49,091 nucleotides of DNA from Acidimicrobiaceae bacterium (GTDB taxonomy: Bacteria > Actinomycetota > Acidimicrobiia > Acidimicrobiales > UBA8190), in NCBI GenBank assembly GCA_003151955.1, contig PLZB01000006.1:1-49091 (forward strand). Direction: 5' to 3'. Both the position numbers and the translations under genes were made by a program. Positions 15,399 to 24,955 of this stretch are shown here, one piece after another. Position 1 is the stretch's first letter; each line of letters begins with the position of its first letter. Under the pieces are notes generated by a model. It was given only the letters and a program-made list of their open reading frames with translations, was not told the DNA's origin and searched no databases.

Positions 15399-16184
15399 CT
15401 ACCAGGTGTAGAGACCCGTGGAGCCCTGACCTTGGAAGACGATGCCCTGGGGGGCGCTCACCGAGGTCTCGGTCACCGCCACCTTGCCCTGTCCGGTCGC
15501 CGCGCTCCAGGTGATGTTGTCGGTGCAGGCCGAGGTGCAGCCGGCCACGGTGGGGGCCCAGGTCAGGCCGAGGCCTGTGCCGGTCAGGGTGCTGTCGGTG
15601 GACGCGTAGCTCGAACCGCCTCCGCCCCCACCGCCGTAGGTGCCGAACAAGAAGCACCCGGACCCGTCCGCCCCGGCTCCCGCGCCGCCGAAGCCTCCGC
15701 CACCACCGCCTCCGCCGGGTGAGGAGGCTGCACCGGTGTCGGTCCTGGCCGCCGTTCCGTAGGTGGCGCCACCCCCGGCTCCATCGCCGGCCCCGTTGGA
15801 ACCCGATTGGCCGGCGATGACACCCGTCCGGCCGACCGGGGTCCCGCTCTCCCCGCCGGCGTTGCCCCCGGTCCCGACGCTGGCGGCCAGGCAGAGGAAG
15901 CTGCTGTTGCTCCCGCCGCCACCCCCGCCACCGCCGGCGACGAGGAGGACGTTGCCCGAGGAGGTGAAATTGCAGGCGCTGGCAGCCTGGGTCGCCCCGG
16001 CGCACAGCGCCGAGGCCCCGCCGCCGCTCCCGCCGTTCGGACCGGCGCCCCCTCCCGCTCCCAATCCTCCACCCCCGGGAGGGTTGCTGGCCCCGTTGCC
16101 CTGGGCGCCCAGGCACCCCTCGACGGCGGAGACCCACACCGGCCTGCCCCCTCGCACCACCCTTGCCCTCCCATGGTGGAGCAT
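15399..16184 (-). CDS. glycine-rich exported-type protein, 5' end doubtful
   Basis: The open frame encodes ~260 residues dominated by Gly/Ala runs (for example VLLVAGGGGGGGGSNSS and ASSPGGGGGGGGFGGAGAG). Paired cysteines (LCAGATQAASACNF, GCTSACTDN) and a closing GIVFQGQGSTGLYTW are also present. This resembles the glycine-rich domain (PF12810-type) of bacterial surface proteins. A signal peptide would be expected, but the frame upstream of 16184 contains none and the first residues look unlike the family. The gene is therefore probably 5'-truncated or frameshifted. Start is arbitrary (in-frame ATG 16184). Confidence 0.5.
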   Translation of the reverse strand: MLHHGRARVVRGGRPVWVSAVEGCLGAQGNGASNPPGGGGLGAGGGAGPNGGSGGGASALCAGATQAASACNFTSSGNVLLVAGGGGGGGGSNSSFLCLAASVGTGGNAGGESGTPVGRTGVIAGQSGSNGAGDGAGGGATYGTAARTDTGAASSPGGGGGGGGFGGAGAGADGSGCFLFGTYGGGGGGGSSYASTDSTLTGTGLGLTWAPTVAGCTSACTDNITWSAATGQGKVAVTETSVSAPQGIVFQGQGSTGLYTW

Positions 16185-16339
16185 CCACTATGAAAGCACA
16201 ACAGGTGTTCTCCGTGCTCTATTGGGTGCTTCCCCCTGCTTTGGAGGAACGCGTTCCAACTCCATGCCTGCGAACCCGCCGGGGACGGCGGAGGACGCCG
16301 CTCCCCGGCGTAGCGCACACCCCCCGGTACCATGAGAGG

Positions 16340-17053
16340 GTGACCGCTCCGGGCCCGCTGCCCTCCCCGGCCCCCTCCGGGGACATCAGGGTCCTCATCG
16401 TCGACGACCATGCCCTCCTCCGGGCCGGGACGCTCCAGATCCTGGAGGCGGCCGAGGGGATCTCGGTGGTGGGCGAGGCGGCCGACGGCGACGCCGCCCT
16501 GGCTATGGCGGCGGAGCTCCGGCCCGACGTGATGTTGGTGGACATCCGGATGCCGGGTCGCAACGGGATCGAGGTGGCCCGCCAGGTCGTGGCCGAAGAG
16601 CTCGACATCCGGGTCATCGTCCTCTCGGCCTACGACGACGACGACTACGTCCGGGCCGCCCTCGCCGCCGGGGTGTCGGGGTACCTCCTGAAGACCATGC
16701 CCGGCGACGAGCTGGTCCGGGCCGTCCGGGCCGCCAGCTCGGGGATGACCGTCCTCGACCCGGTGATCTCCCACAACCTGGCCCAACCCCGGTCGGTGGC
16801 CGCCGCCCCCGCCCCCGACGACTCCCGGCTGTCCTGGCGGGAGCGCCAGGTCGTGGACCTCGTGGCCGAGGGCCTGCCCAACAAGACCATCGCCACCCGA
16901 CTCGGGATCAGCGCCCGGACGGTGGAGGGGCACCTCAACCACATCTTCACCAAGCTGGACCTGTCGTCACGCACCGAGCTGGTCCGCTTCGCCCTGGCCC
17001 AGCCGGTCCCGGGGACCGGGACGGGCTCCCCCGGGAGCCCCTCCGAGCGGTGA
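16340..17053 (+). CDS. NarL/FixJ-family response regulator
   Basis: 237 residues from GTG 16340. The receiver domain (~18-135) has VLIVDDHALLRAG (acidic pocket), MLVDIRMPGRNG (phospho-acceptor Asp), VIVLSAYDDDDY (Thr/Ser switch) and LLKTMPGDEL (conserved Lys). The LuxR-type HTH (~165-225) reads LSWRERQVVDLVAEGLPNKT and VEGHLNHIFTKL. TACCAT (16328-16333) sits 6 nt before the start, a leaderless arrangement. It overlaps the sensor kinase gene by 4 nt and is its obvious cognate regulator. Confidence 0.93.
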   Translation: MTAPGPLPSPAPSGDIRVLIVDDHALLRAGTLQILEAAEGISVVGEAADGDAALAMAAELRPDVMLVDIRMPGRNGIEVARQVVAEELDIRVIVLSAYDDDDYVRAALAAGVSGYLLKTMPGDELVRAVRAASSGMTVLDPVISHNLAQPRSVAAAPAPDDSRLSWRERQVVDLVAEGLPNKTIATRLGISARTVEGHLNHIFTKLDLSSRTELVRFALAQPVPGTGTGSPGSPSER

Positions 17054-18546
17054 CGGCCCCGGCCGGTCTGGGTCGTCGGCTCTCCCGGCCGGTGGACCCC
17101 CTGGCCAGCGACTCGCCCTGGACGGCCCGGGGCTTCTGGCTCCTCCAGGTCGGCGTGGTCCTCATCTACCTGGTCCGCCTCGGCATCGAGGTCCGGGTCG
17201 TCCACGGGGCCGTCCCCTCCATCCCGGACTTCACGACGACCGCCCTCTTCCTCCCGCCCGTCCTCTTCGCCGCCGTCACCTTCGGGCCCACCGGGGCCGT
17301 GGCCACGTCGCTCTGGATCCTCATCCTGAGCCTGCCCCGGGACCTCGCCTACCTGGCCGACCACAACCCGGTGGGGGCCTGGGCCGAGAACACCCAGCTG
17401 GCCACCCTCTGCATCATCGCCTTCGTGGTGGGCCGGCGGGTCACCGCCGAACGGGGGGCCCGGGTCCAGGCCGAGACGGCCCGGCTGGCCCACCTGGCCG
17501 CCGAGGCCCGCTACCGGACCCTGTTCGAGGCCAACACCGCCCCCATCCTCCTCGTCGACGGCGGCGGCGTCATCCTCGAGGCCAACGCCGCCGGCCTGGC
17601 CACCTTCCCGGCCTCCCGGCGCCCCGACCCCGGTCGCCGCCTGGAGGACGTGGTCGGGTGGGAGACGGCCTGGAACCTCCTCGTCAAGGCCCGGGAGGCC
17701 GGTGAGGACCAACTTCCCGGTGGCGACCAGGCCGACGAGGAGGTCCTGGTCCGGGTGGACGCGGCCGGGGCACCGCTGCGGTTCCGGGCCGAGGCCACCC
17801 TCCTGAACGCGCCGGACCGCGACGGCCTGGTCCAGGTCGTCCTGAACGACGTGACGGCCCTGACACGGCGCCAGGAGTGGGTCGAGGGCTACGCCGCCTC
17901 GGTCCTCCAGGCCCAGGAGGAGGAGCGGCGCCACCTGGCCCAGGAGCTCCACGACGGGCCCCTCCAGGCGCTCGTCCACCTCTGCCGCCGGATCGACGCC
18001 GCCGGGGCTCGCAGCGGTCCTGGGGTCGCCGACGGCGAGTTCTTCGACCTCCGGGCCATGGCCCTGCGCACCGTCGACGAGCTCCGGGGGATCTCCCGGG
18101 GGCTCCGGCCCTCCATTCTCGACGACCTCGGCCTGGTGGCCGCCATCGGGCGGCTCGTGGACGACCTCGGGGCCCGTGAGGGCGTCGAGGCCTCCTTCGA
18201 CGTCCAGGGAGTCCCGGCCCGGCTCCCGACCTCCCTGGAGCTGGCCCTCTTCCGGGTGGCCCAGGAGGCTCTGTCCAACGTCGAGCACCATGCCCAGGCC
18301 GGCCGGGTCGGGGTGACCCTCACCTTCGACGCCGAGGGCATCCGGCTCCTCGTGACCGACGACGGGGTCGGCTTCGAGCCCGACCCCGGGGGGGTCCCGA
18401 CCTCTCCCGGGTCCCTCGGCCTGGCCGGGATGCGCGAGCGTCTCCACCTGGCCGGCGGCCGGGTCGAGGTCCGCTCCGCACCGGGGTCGGGCACCACCAT
18501 CGACGCCTGGACCCCGGTCCCGTCCGTCCAGGCCAACCCGGCCTGA
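17050..18546 (+). CDS. membrane sensor histidine kinase (HisKA_3/NarX type)
   Basis: 498 residues from GTG 17050. The N-terminal ~140 residues hold about four membrane helices (FWLLQVGVVLIYLVRLGI, ALFLPPVLFAAVTFG, LCIIAFVVG). A PAS domain follows (YRTLFEANTAPILLVDGGGV). Then comes a HisKA_3 dimerisation box with phospho-accepting His (EEERRHLAQELHDGPLQ) and a HATPase_c domain with N box (VAQEALSNVEHHA), G1 (VTDDGVGF) and G2 (GLAGMRERLHLAGG). It should phosphorylate the co-encoded regulator. The signal is unknown. Confidence 0.92.
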   Translation: MTAPAGLGRRLSRPVDPLASDSPWTARGFWLLQVGVVLIYLVRLGIEVRVVHGAVPSIPDFTTTALFLPPVLFAAVTFGPTGAVATSLWILILSLPRDLAYLADHNPVGAWAENTQLATLCIIAFVVGRRVTAERGARVQAETARLAHLAAEARYRTLFEANTAPILLVDGGGVILEANAAGLATFPASRRPDPGRRLEDVVGWETAWNLLVKAREAGEDQLPGGDQADEEVLVRVDAAGAPLRFRAEATLLNAPDRDGLVQVVLNDVTALTRRQEWVEGYAASVLQAQEEERRHLAQELHDGPLQALVHLCRRIDAAGARSGPGVADGEFFDLRAMALRTVDELRGISRGLRPSILDDLGLVAAIGRLVDDLGAREGVEASFDVQGVPARLPTSLELALFRVAQEALSNVEHHAQAGRVGVTLTFDAEGIRLLVTDDGVGFEPDPGGVPTSPGSLGLAGMRERLHLAGGRVEVRSAPGSGTTIDAWTPVPSVQANPA

Positions 18547-18736
18547 ACGGACCTGCTCCCTGGCGCTACCGGCCTACCACTTGGGGGTGGAGAGGCTGGT
18601 GAAGCCGACGGTTCGCTGGGCCAGCTCCTGGCTGGTCAGGGCCGCCACCACCGCCGACGTTGGCCCCGGTGCCCTGGGCCCCATTTCTGGTCGTGTCCGT
18701 GCCCCCCGCCCCGGCGGCGGGGCCAGGCCGAAGACC
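18547..18736. other. intergenic gap between convergent genes
   Basis: 190 bp between the sensor kinase and the aldehyde dehydrogenase stop. One minus frame has a short Gly-rich run and another ends in FTSLSTPKW, but neither has a start or context. No clear terminator hairpin was found. Confidence 0.4.
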
Positions 18737-20194
<1,458 letters not shown>

Positions 20195-20454
20195 GGTCCC
20201 TCCCACGGTCGTGCGAGCCCACCCGGCGCCGGCCGGTTCCGACCCGGCCGAATGGAACTCGTTCCTCTTTGAGATGCTATCCATCGGCGGCGCCGTCCGA
20301 CAGCCGGCCGACTCGGTTCCCGGGACGGCCGTGTGCCAAGCTTTCGGGCATCAGACCGCCGCCGCCCCCATCTGTCGGCTCCCCGCCGACCTCCCGACCC
20401 TCCCCGGCCCTCCGGCCGCTGTCCACGGGTCCGACCCGGCCCGGCCGACCTGAG

Positions 20455-21360
20455 GTGGCCGTCGCCCTGGACGAGCGCCCCTCGGGGCGGGCCGGGTCCT
20501 GGCGGCTCGGGATCCCCTTCGTCGGGGTCCACCTGGCGTGCCTGGCCGTCTTCCTGGTGGGGTGGAGCCCCGTCGCTCTGGCGGTGGCTCTCGGCCTCTA
20601 CCTGGTCCGGGCCTTCGGGATCACGGGGTTCTACCATCGGTACTTCTCCCACCAGGCCTTCCGGACCTCCCGGCCTGTCCAGTTCATGGGGGCCGTCCTG
20701 GGCGCCGCCGCGGCCCAGCGGGGACCGCTGTGGTGGGTCGCCCACCACCGGGTCCACCACCGCTACACCGACCGGGAGGGCGACCCCCATTCCCCCGTCG
20801 TCTCCAGCAAGCCCTACAGCCACGTCCTGTGGATCTTCGCCCCCGACAACCAGGCCACCAAGCTCGACATGGTCCCCGATCTGGCCGTCTTCCCCGAGCT
20901 CCGGTTCCTCGACCGCTTCCACCACCTCGTCCCCATCGCCACCGCCGTGAGCACCTTCGGCCTGGGGGCCCTCCTGGCCTGGGCCGACCCGGGGATGCAC
21001 ACGTCGGCCTGGCAGATGTTCGTCTGGGGCTTCGCCATCTCGACCGTCGCCCTCTACCACAGCACCTTCGCCGTCAACTCCGTGGCCCACCGCTTCGGGA
21101 AGCGCCGCTACGACACCCGGGACGACAGCCGGAACAACTGGCTGGTCTCCCTCCTGGTTCTCGGCGAGGGCTGGCACAACAACCACCATCGCTACCCCAT
21201 GAGCGCCCGCCAGGGCTTCTCCCGCTGGGAATTCGACCCGACCTGGCTGGGCATCCGGCTGCTGGCCGCCCTCGGACTGGCCCGGGACCTCCGACCGGTT
21301 CCCGCCCATGTGATGGCCGTGGCCCGCCCCCCGAGCAGTCGTGCCGCCGCCGGGAATTGA
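20455..21360 (+). CDS. acyl-CoA/acyl-lipid delta-9 desaturase
   Basis: 301-residue membrane di-iron enzyme that introduces a cis double bond into fatty acyl chains. The three histidine boxes are intact: YHRYFSH, AHHRVHHRYTD and GWHNNHHRYP. Four membrane helices flank them (HLACLAVFLVGWSPVAL, ALAVALGLYLVRAFG and two later). GTG 20455 is the nearest start before the conserved region; longer frames to 20269 look non-coding. The last codons and stop lie inside the convergent tRNA gene (19-nt overlap), so the C-terminus AAAGN is partly encoded by tRNA sequence. Confidence 0.88.
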   Translation: MAVALDERPSGRAGSWRLGIPFVGVHLACLAVFLVGWSPVALAVALGLYLVRAFGITGFYHRYFSHQAFRTSRPVQFMGAVLGAAAAQRGPLWWVAHHRVHHRYTDREGDPHSPVVSSKPYSHVLWIFAPDNQATKLDMVPDLAVFPELRFLDRFHHLVPIATAVSTFGLGALLAWADPGMHTSAWQMFVWGFAISTVALYHSTFAVNSVAHRFGKRRYDTRDDSRNNWLVSLLVLGEGWHNNHHRYPMSARQGFSRWEFDPTWLGIRLLAALGLARDLRPVPAHVMAVARPPSSRAAAGN

Positions 21361-21414
21361 ACCCGGAACCGAGCCATTATGAGTGGCCTGCTCTGACCAT
21401 TGAGCTACGACGGC
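21342..21414 (-). tRNA. tRNA with CAT anticodon (likely Ile2, or Met)
   Basis: 73-nt cloverleaf: acceptor GCCGTCG/CGGCGGC with one G-T pair, discriminator A, anticodon stem GGCCA/TGGCT, loop CTCATAA (CAT), T arm CCGGG/CCCGG with TTCAATT. The AGCAGGC...ACTCATAAT pattern resembles lysidine-modified tRNA-Ile2 more than elongator Met, but sequence alone does not settle it. It overlaps the desaturase 3' end. Confidence 0.88.
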
Positions 21415-21452
21415 GGTCCGACCGTAGCCGCTGGCCCGCCTGCCCGTCCCTG

Positions 21453-21525
21453 CTCCGGGGGAGAGACTCGAACTCTCAACCTAGCGGTTAACAGCCGCTT
21501 GCTCTGCCGATTGAGCTACCCCGGA
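21453..21525 (-). tRNA. tRNA-Asn (GTT)
   Basis: 73-nt cloverleaf: acceptor TCCGGGG/CCCCGGA, discriminator G, anticodon stem AGCGG/CCGCT with loop CTGTTAA (anticodon GTT), T arm GAGAG/CTCTC with TTCGAGT. It lies 38 bp from the CAT tRNA on the same strand, so the two may be processed from one transcript. Confidence 0.93.
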
Positions 21526-21605
21526 ATCCGTGACCGCCGAGGCGGCACGCAGGACGAAGATAGCAGCGGCGGGCCCGACCCCCGACCGGGTCGACCCGGC
21601 GGGGC

Positions 21606-23027
21606 TCAGGCTTCGTCGAGGAAGTCCCGCAGCGGCTGGGCCGCGTTGGGGTGGCGGAGCTTGGCCAGGGTCTTGGCCTCGATCTGGCGGATCCGCTCCC
21701 GGGTCACCCCGAAGGCCTTCCCGACCTCCTCGAGGGTTCGGACCCGACCGTCCTCGAGGCCGAATCGCATCTCCATGACCTCCCGCTCCCGGGTCGGAAG
21801 CGTGGCCAGGGCGTCGCGGACGGCCTCGTGGAGCATGGAGCGGGTGGCGGCATCGTCGGGGACCTCGGCCCCCTGGTCCTCGATGAGGTCGGAGAGGCTG
21901 AAGTCCTCCTCCTCCCCCATGGGCTGCTCCAGGGAGACGGTGTCCTGGTTGATGCGCTGGATCTCCCGGACGCGTTCGATGGGGAACTCGACCCGGACGG
22001 CGATCTCCTCGACCGTCGGCTCCCGGCCCAGCTCCTGGAGGAGCTGGCGCTGGACCCTGACCACCTTGTTGATGGTCTCGACCATGTGGACCGGGATCCG
22101 GATGGTCCGGCCCTGGTCGGCCAGGGCCCGGGTGATAGCCTGACGGATCCACCAGGTGGCGTAGGTAGAGAACTTGAAGCCCTTGGTGTAGTCGAACTTC
22201 TCCACGGCCCGCATCAGGCCGAGGTTCCCCTCCTGGATCAGGTCGAGGAAGGCCAGGCCCCGGTTCCGGTAGCGCTTGGCGATGGAGACGACCAGGCGGA
22301 GGTTGGCCTCGATGAGGGCCTCCTTGGCCTGTTGGCCCCGGCGGATCTGGGTCCGGAGCCGGACCCGCTCGTCGGTGGGCAGCGGCTCGGCGCCGGTGTC
22401 GGGGTCGTGGGCGGCCATGAGCTCGGACGCCTCGGTCCCGGCCTCGATCCGCTTGGCCAGCTCCACCTCGAGCTCGCCGGTGAGGAGGGGGACCTTCCCG
22501 ATCTCCTTCAGGTAGGTGTGGACGGGGTCGGCCCCGCCGCTGTCCCCGCCGTAGGAGCTGACCCGGGCCTTGGCCGGCCGGGGGGCCTGGCGGTCCATCA
22601 CCTCGTCGACGGGCTCCCGCTTGAAGGCCTTCCGGCCCAGGCGCTGGAGGGGACCCGTCGCCTTGGCGTCCGGGTCGGTGCCGACGGCGGTGGCCCCCTC
22701 CCGGGCCGGGGCGGTCCCGGGGTCGACGGCCTCGGCCGGCTCCGGCTCGGGAGCCAGGACGATCCCGACCGCCTCGGCCAGGACAACCGGGGCGGCGCCG
22801 TCCTCCCTGATCTCGTCGAGGAACTCGATCTCCTCGAGCCGGACCCGGCTCACCACCTCTTCGATGACGTCGTGGGTCAGCTCGACGGCCTGGAGCACCA
22901 GTATCAGGTCATCCTGGGTCAGGAAGCCCCGCTGGCGCCCCACGGCCAGCAGCTGCTCCAGCTCTCCTGCATCGACGCCATCCGGTGCCGGCCTCAGCGA
23001 GCCGGCCGGCTGGTGCACCTCGGTCAT
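21606..23027 (-). CDS. rpoD: primary RNA polymerase sigma factor (RpoD/SigA/HrdB type)
   Basis: 473-residue vegetative sigma factor. The N-terminus contains a region 1.1-like segment ([20 protein letters not shown]). Region 1.2/2 includes [53 protein letters not shown] and [20 protein letters not shown] (core-binding and -10 recognition). Region 3 has [14 protein letters not shown], and region 4 ends with [20 protein letters not shown]. The start overlaps the dnaG stop by 4 nt, giving dnaG-sigma order as in the classical macromolecular-synthesis operon. Confidence 0.95.
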   Translation of the reverse strand: MTEVHQPAGSLRPAPDGVDAGELEQLLAVGRQRGFLTQDDLILVLQAVELTHDVIEEVVSRVRLEEIEFLDEIREDGAAPVVLAEAVGIVLAPEPEPAEAVDPGTAPAREGATAVGTDPDAKATGPLQRLGRKAFKREPVDEVMDRQAPRPAKARVSSYGGDSGGADPVHTYLKEIGKVPLLTGELEVELAKRIEAGTEASELMAAHDPDTGAEPLPTDERVRLRTQIRRGQQAKEALIEANLRLVVSIAKRYRNRGLAFLDLIQEGNLGLMRAVEKFDYTKGFKFSTYATWWIRQAITRALADQGRTIRIPVHMVETINKVVRVQRQLLQELGREPTVEEIAVRVEFPIERVREIQRINQDTVSLEQPMGEEEDFSLSDLIEDQGAEVPDDAATRSMLHEAVRDALATLPTREREVMEMRFGLEDGRVRTLEEVGKAFGVTRERIRQIEAKTLAKLRHPNAAQPLRDFLDEA

Positions 23028-24916
23028 TCGGCCTCCTCGCCCCTCCCGAGGAGCCAGGCTAGCAACCGGTCGGCCGCCTCGGCGCCGCCGTCGCGGAGGT
23101 CCAGCTCCTGGAGGTCGCCACGGACCCGGGCCGTCTCGGCGGCCAGCTCCGCGAACCCGTCCGGAGAGAGCCGGGCCCGGGACTCGATGTCGGACAGGGC
23201 CCTCCCCGCCGAGATGCGGACCAGCTGGAGAAGGTTGTCCCCGGCGTCGGCCGTGGGCTCCTCGACAGCCAGGCGGCGGAGGAGGTCGGCCACCTCGGGG
23301 TCACGGCGACCGGCCTCCTCGACGGCCTCGTGGAGGCTGTCGGCAGTGGTGAGGGCCTCGAAGGCGGCCCGCTCCAGGGGATCCGAGAACAGGACGGCCT
23401 GGAGCCGGGCCCCGACGGCCTCGGGCTGGTGGATGGCGAGCCGGAGGGCTTCGAGGCCGGGACGGGTGGGTGTTCCTCCCCGCCGGGGGCGTCGGGAGGA
23501 CGGGCCGGCCGAGTCGTCCCAGTCCCCTCCGGGATCGTCGTCAGGGGGGGGTCCCTCGAAGGCCGGGGGGTGTTCGGTCCGGGCCGGTCGCTCCTTCGGG
23601 TCCGGGGGCCGGGGTTGGCGGAGCAGACGGTCGGCCAGCTCCCGGAGGGAGGGGGGCTCGAGACGGCAGCGGTCGGCGATGAGCATGAGGTACTGGTCCC
23701 GGACCAGCTCGTTGGGGTGCTCGACCACCGCCGAGAGGGCGGCCTCGGCCGCCTTGGCCCGGCCCTCGGCGCTGCGGAGGTCGGCGGCGGCGAGGACCCG
23801 GTCGACCCGGAAGCCCAGGAAGGGCTTGGCCGTCGACACCGCCTCCCGGAGGGCCTCGGGGTCGCGGCGGGCCAGGTCACCGGGGTCGGTCCCGGCCGGG
23901 AGGGCGGCCACGGCCACGGCCACGTTGTGGTGGCGCTCCCACTCGTAGACCCGGTTGGCCCCGGACTGGCCGGCGGCGTCGGCGTCGTAGGCGAGGACGA
24001 TCCGGCCGGCGAAGTTGGACAGCAGCCGGAAGTGCTCCTCGCCGAGGGCGGTCCCGCAGGTGGCCACGGCCCGGGGGAGTCCGGCCTGGAAGCAGCCGAT
24101 GACGTCGGTGTAGCCCTCGCAGACGACGACCTCGCCGCTGGCGATGACGTCCTTCTTGGCCCAGTTCAGGCCGTAGAGGGTCCGCCGCTTGGAGTAGACG
24201 GGGCCCTCCTGGGAGTTCTTGTACTTCGGCCCGGCCGGTGCGGCCTGGTCGGCCCCGGGGGCCGGGGGCAGGATCCGGCCACCGAGGGCGATGGCCCGGT
24301 CGGAGGGATCGAAGATGGGGAAGATGATCCGGGCCCGGAAGGCGTCCTGCTGGCGGCCGGCCTTGTTGACGAAGCCGAGGCCGGACTCCTCGAGGACCTG
24401 GGGGGCGACGGCCAGTCGCCGGCAGAGGGCATCCCAGTCGTCGGGGGCCCAGCCCAGCCTGAAGGCCCGGACGGTCTCCCCGTCGTAGCCCCGGGACCGG
24501 AGGTAGTCCCGGGCCGGTCCGGCGTCGGGAGCCTTGAGGAGGCGGTCGTGGTACCAGTCGACGGCGCCGGCCAGGGCGGCGAGGAGGGGGGCCCGGCGCT
24601 GGCGCTCGGCGCTCTGGGCGGCATCCTCGGTGATGGTGATCCCGGCCCGGTCGGCCAGCCGGCGGACGGCCTCGACGAAGTCGACGTGCTCGATCTCCCG
24701 GACGAAGGTGATGGCGTCGCCGGACTTCTGGCAGCCGAAGCAGTAGAAGAGGCCCTCCTCGGCGTTGACGGAGAAGGAGGCCGACTTCTCCTGATGGAAG
24801 GGGCAGAGCCCGCTCCACCGCCGTCCCACCCGCTTCAGGGCGGTGTGCTCGGAGATGAGGGCCACGATGTCGGTCCCGGCCCGGACCCGGGCGACGTCCT
24901 CGTCGGGTATGGCCAC
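23024..24916 (-). CDS. dnaG: DNA primase DnaG
   Basis: 630 residues; makes RNA primers at the replication fork. The N-terminal CHC2 zinc finger is present ([11 protein letters not shown] then [11 protein letters not shown], after [20 protein letters not shown]). A catalytic core follows, and a TOPRIM domain at ~255-340 has [11 protein letters not shown] (Glu) and [10 protein letters not shown] (DxD). The C-terminal DnaB-binding part follows a Pro/Asp-rich linker (residues ~430-480). GTG 24916 is used; TACCGT (24924-24929) lies 7 nt upstream, so this operon is probably leaderless. Length is normal. Confidence 0.95.
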   Translation of the reverse strand: MAIPDEDVARVRAGTDIVALISEHTALKRVGRRWSGLCPFHQEKSASFSVNAEEGLFYCFGCQKSGDAITFVREIEHVDFVEAVRRLADRAGITITEDAAQSAERQRRAPLLAALAGAVDWYHDRLLKAPDAGPARDYLRSRGYDGETVRAFRLGWAPDDWDALCRRLAVAPQVLEESGLGFVNKAGRQQDAFRARIIFPIFDPSDRAIALGGRILPPAPGADQAAPAGPKYKNSQEGPVYSKRRTLYGLNWAKKDVIASGEVVVCEGYTDVIGCFQAGLPRAVATCGTALGEEHFRLLSNFAGRIVLAYDADAAGQSGANRVYEWERHHNVAVAVAALPAGTDPGDLARRDPEALREAVSTAKPFLGFRVDRVLAAADLRSAEGRAKAAEAALSAVVEHPNELVRDQYLMLIADRCRLEPPSLRELADRLLRQPRPPDPKERPARTEHPPAFEGPPPDDDPGGDWDDSAGPSSRRPRRGGTPTRPGLEALRLAIHQPEAVGARLQAVLFSDPLERAAFEALTTADSLHEAVEEAGRRDPEVADLLRRLAVEEPTADAGDNLLQLVRISAGRALSDIESRARLSPDGFAELAAETARVRGDLQELDLRDGGAEAADRLLAWLLGRGEEAE

Positions 24917-24955
24917 GACCAGGACGGTACCGCGCTGCCGGGACGCTGGCGCCGG

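Noticed and set aside
12525..15722. Plus-strand 1065-codon frame across the hydrolase and MFS genes
   Set aside because: Low-complexity Pro/Gly/Arg translation antisense or out of frame to two well-supported genes.
16163..16339. Longer response-regulator start at 16163
   Set aside because: The added residues have no receiver-domain similarity and overlap the glycine-rich frame; GTG 16340 has a well-placed -10 box.
18547..18736. Possible glycine-rich or other small gene on the minus strand
   Set aside because: The protein-like snippets are in two different frames, with no start codon and no ribosome site.
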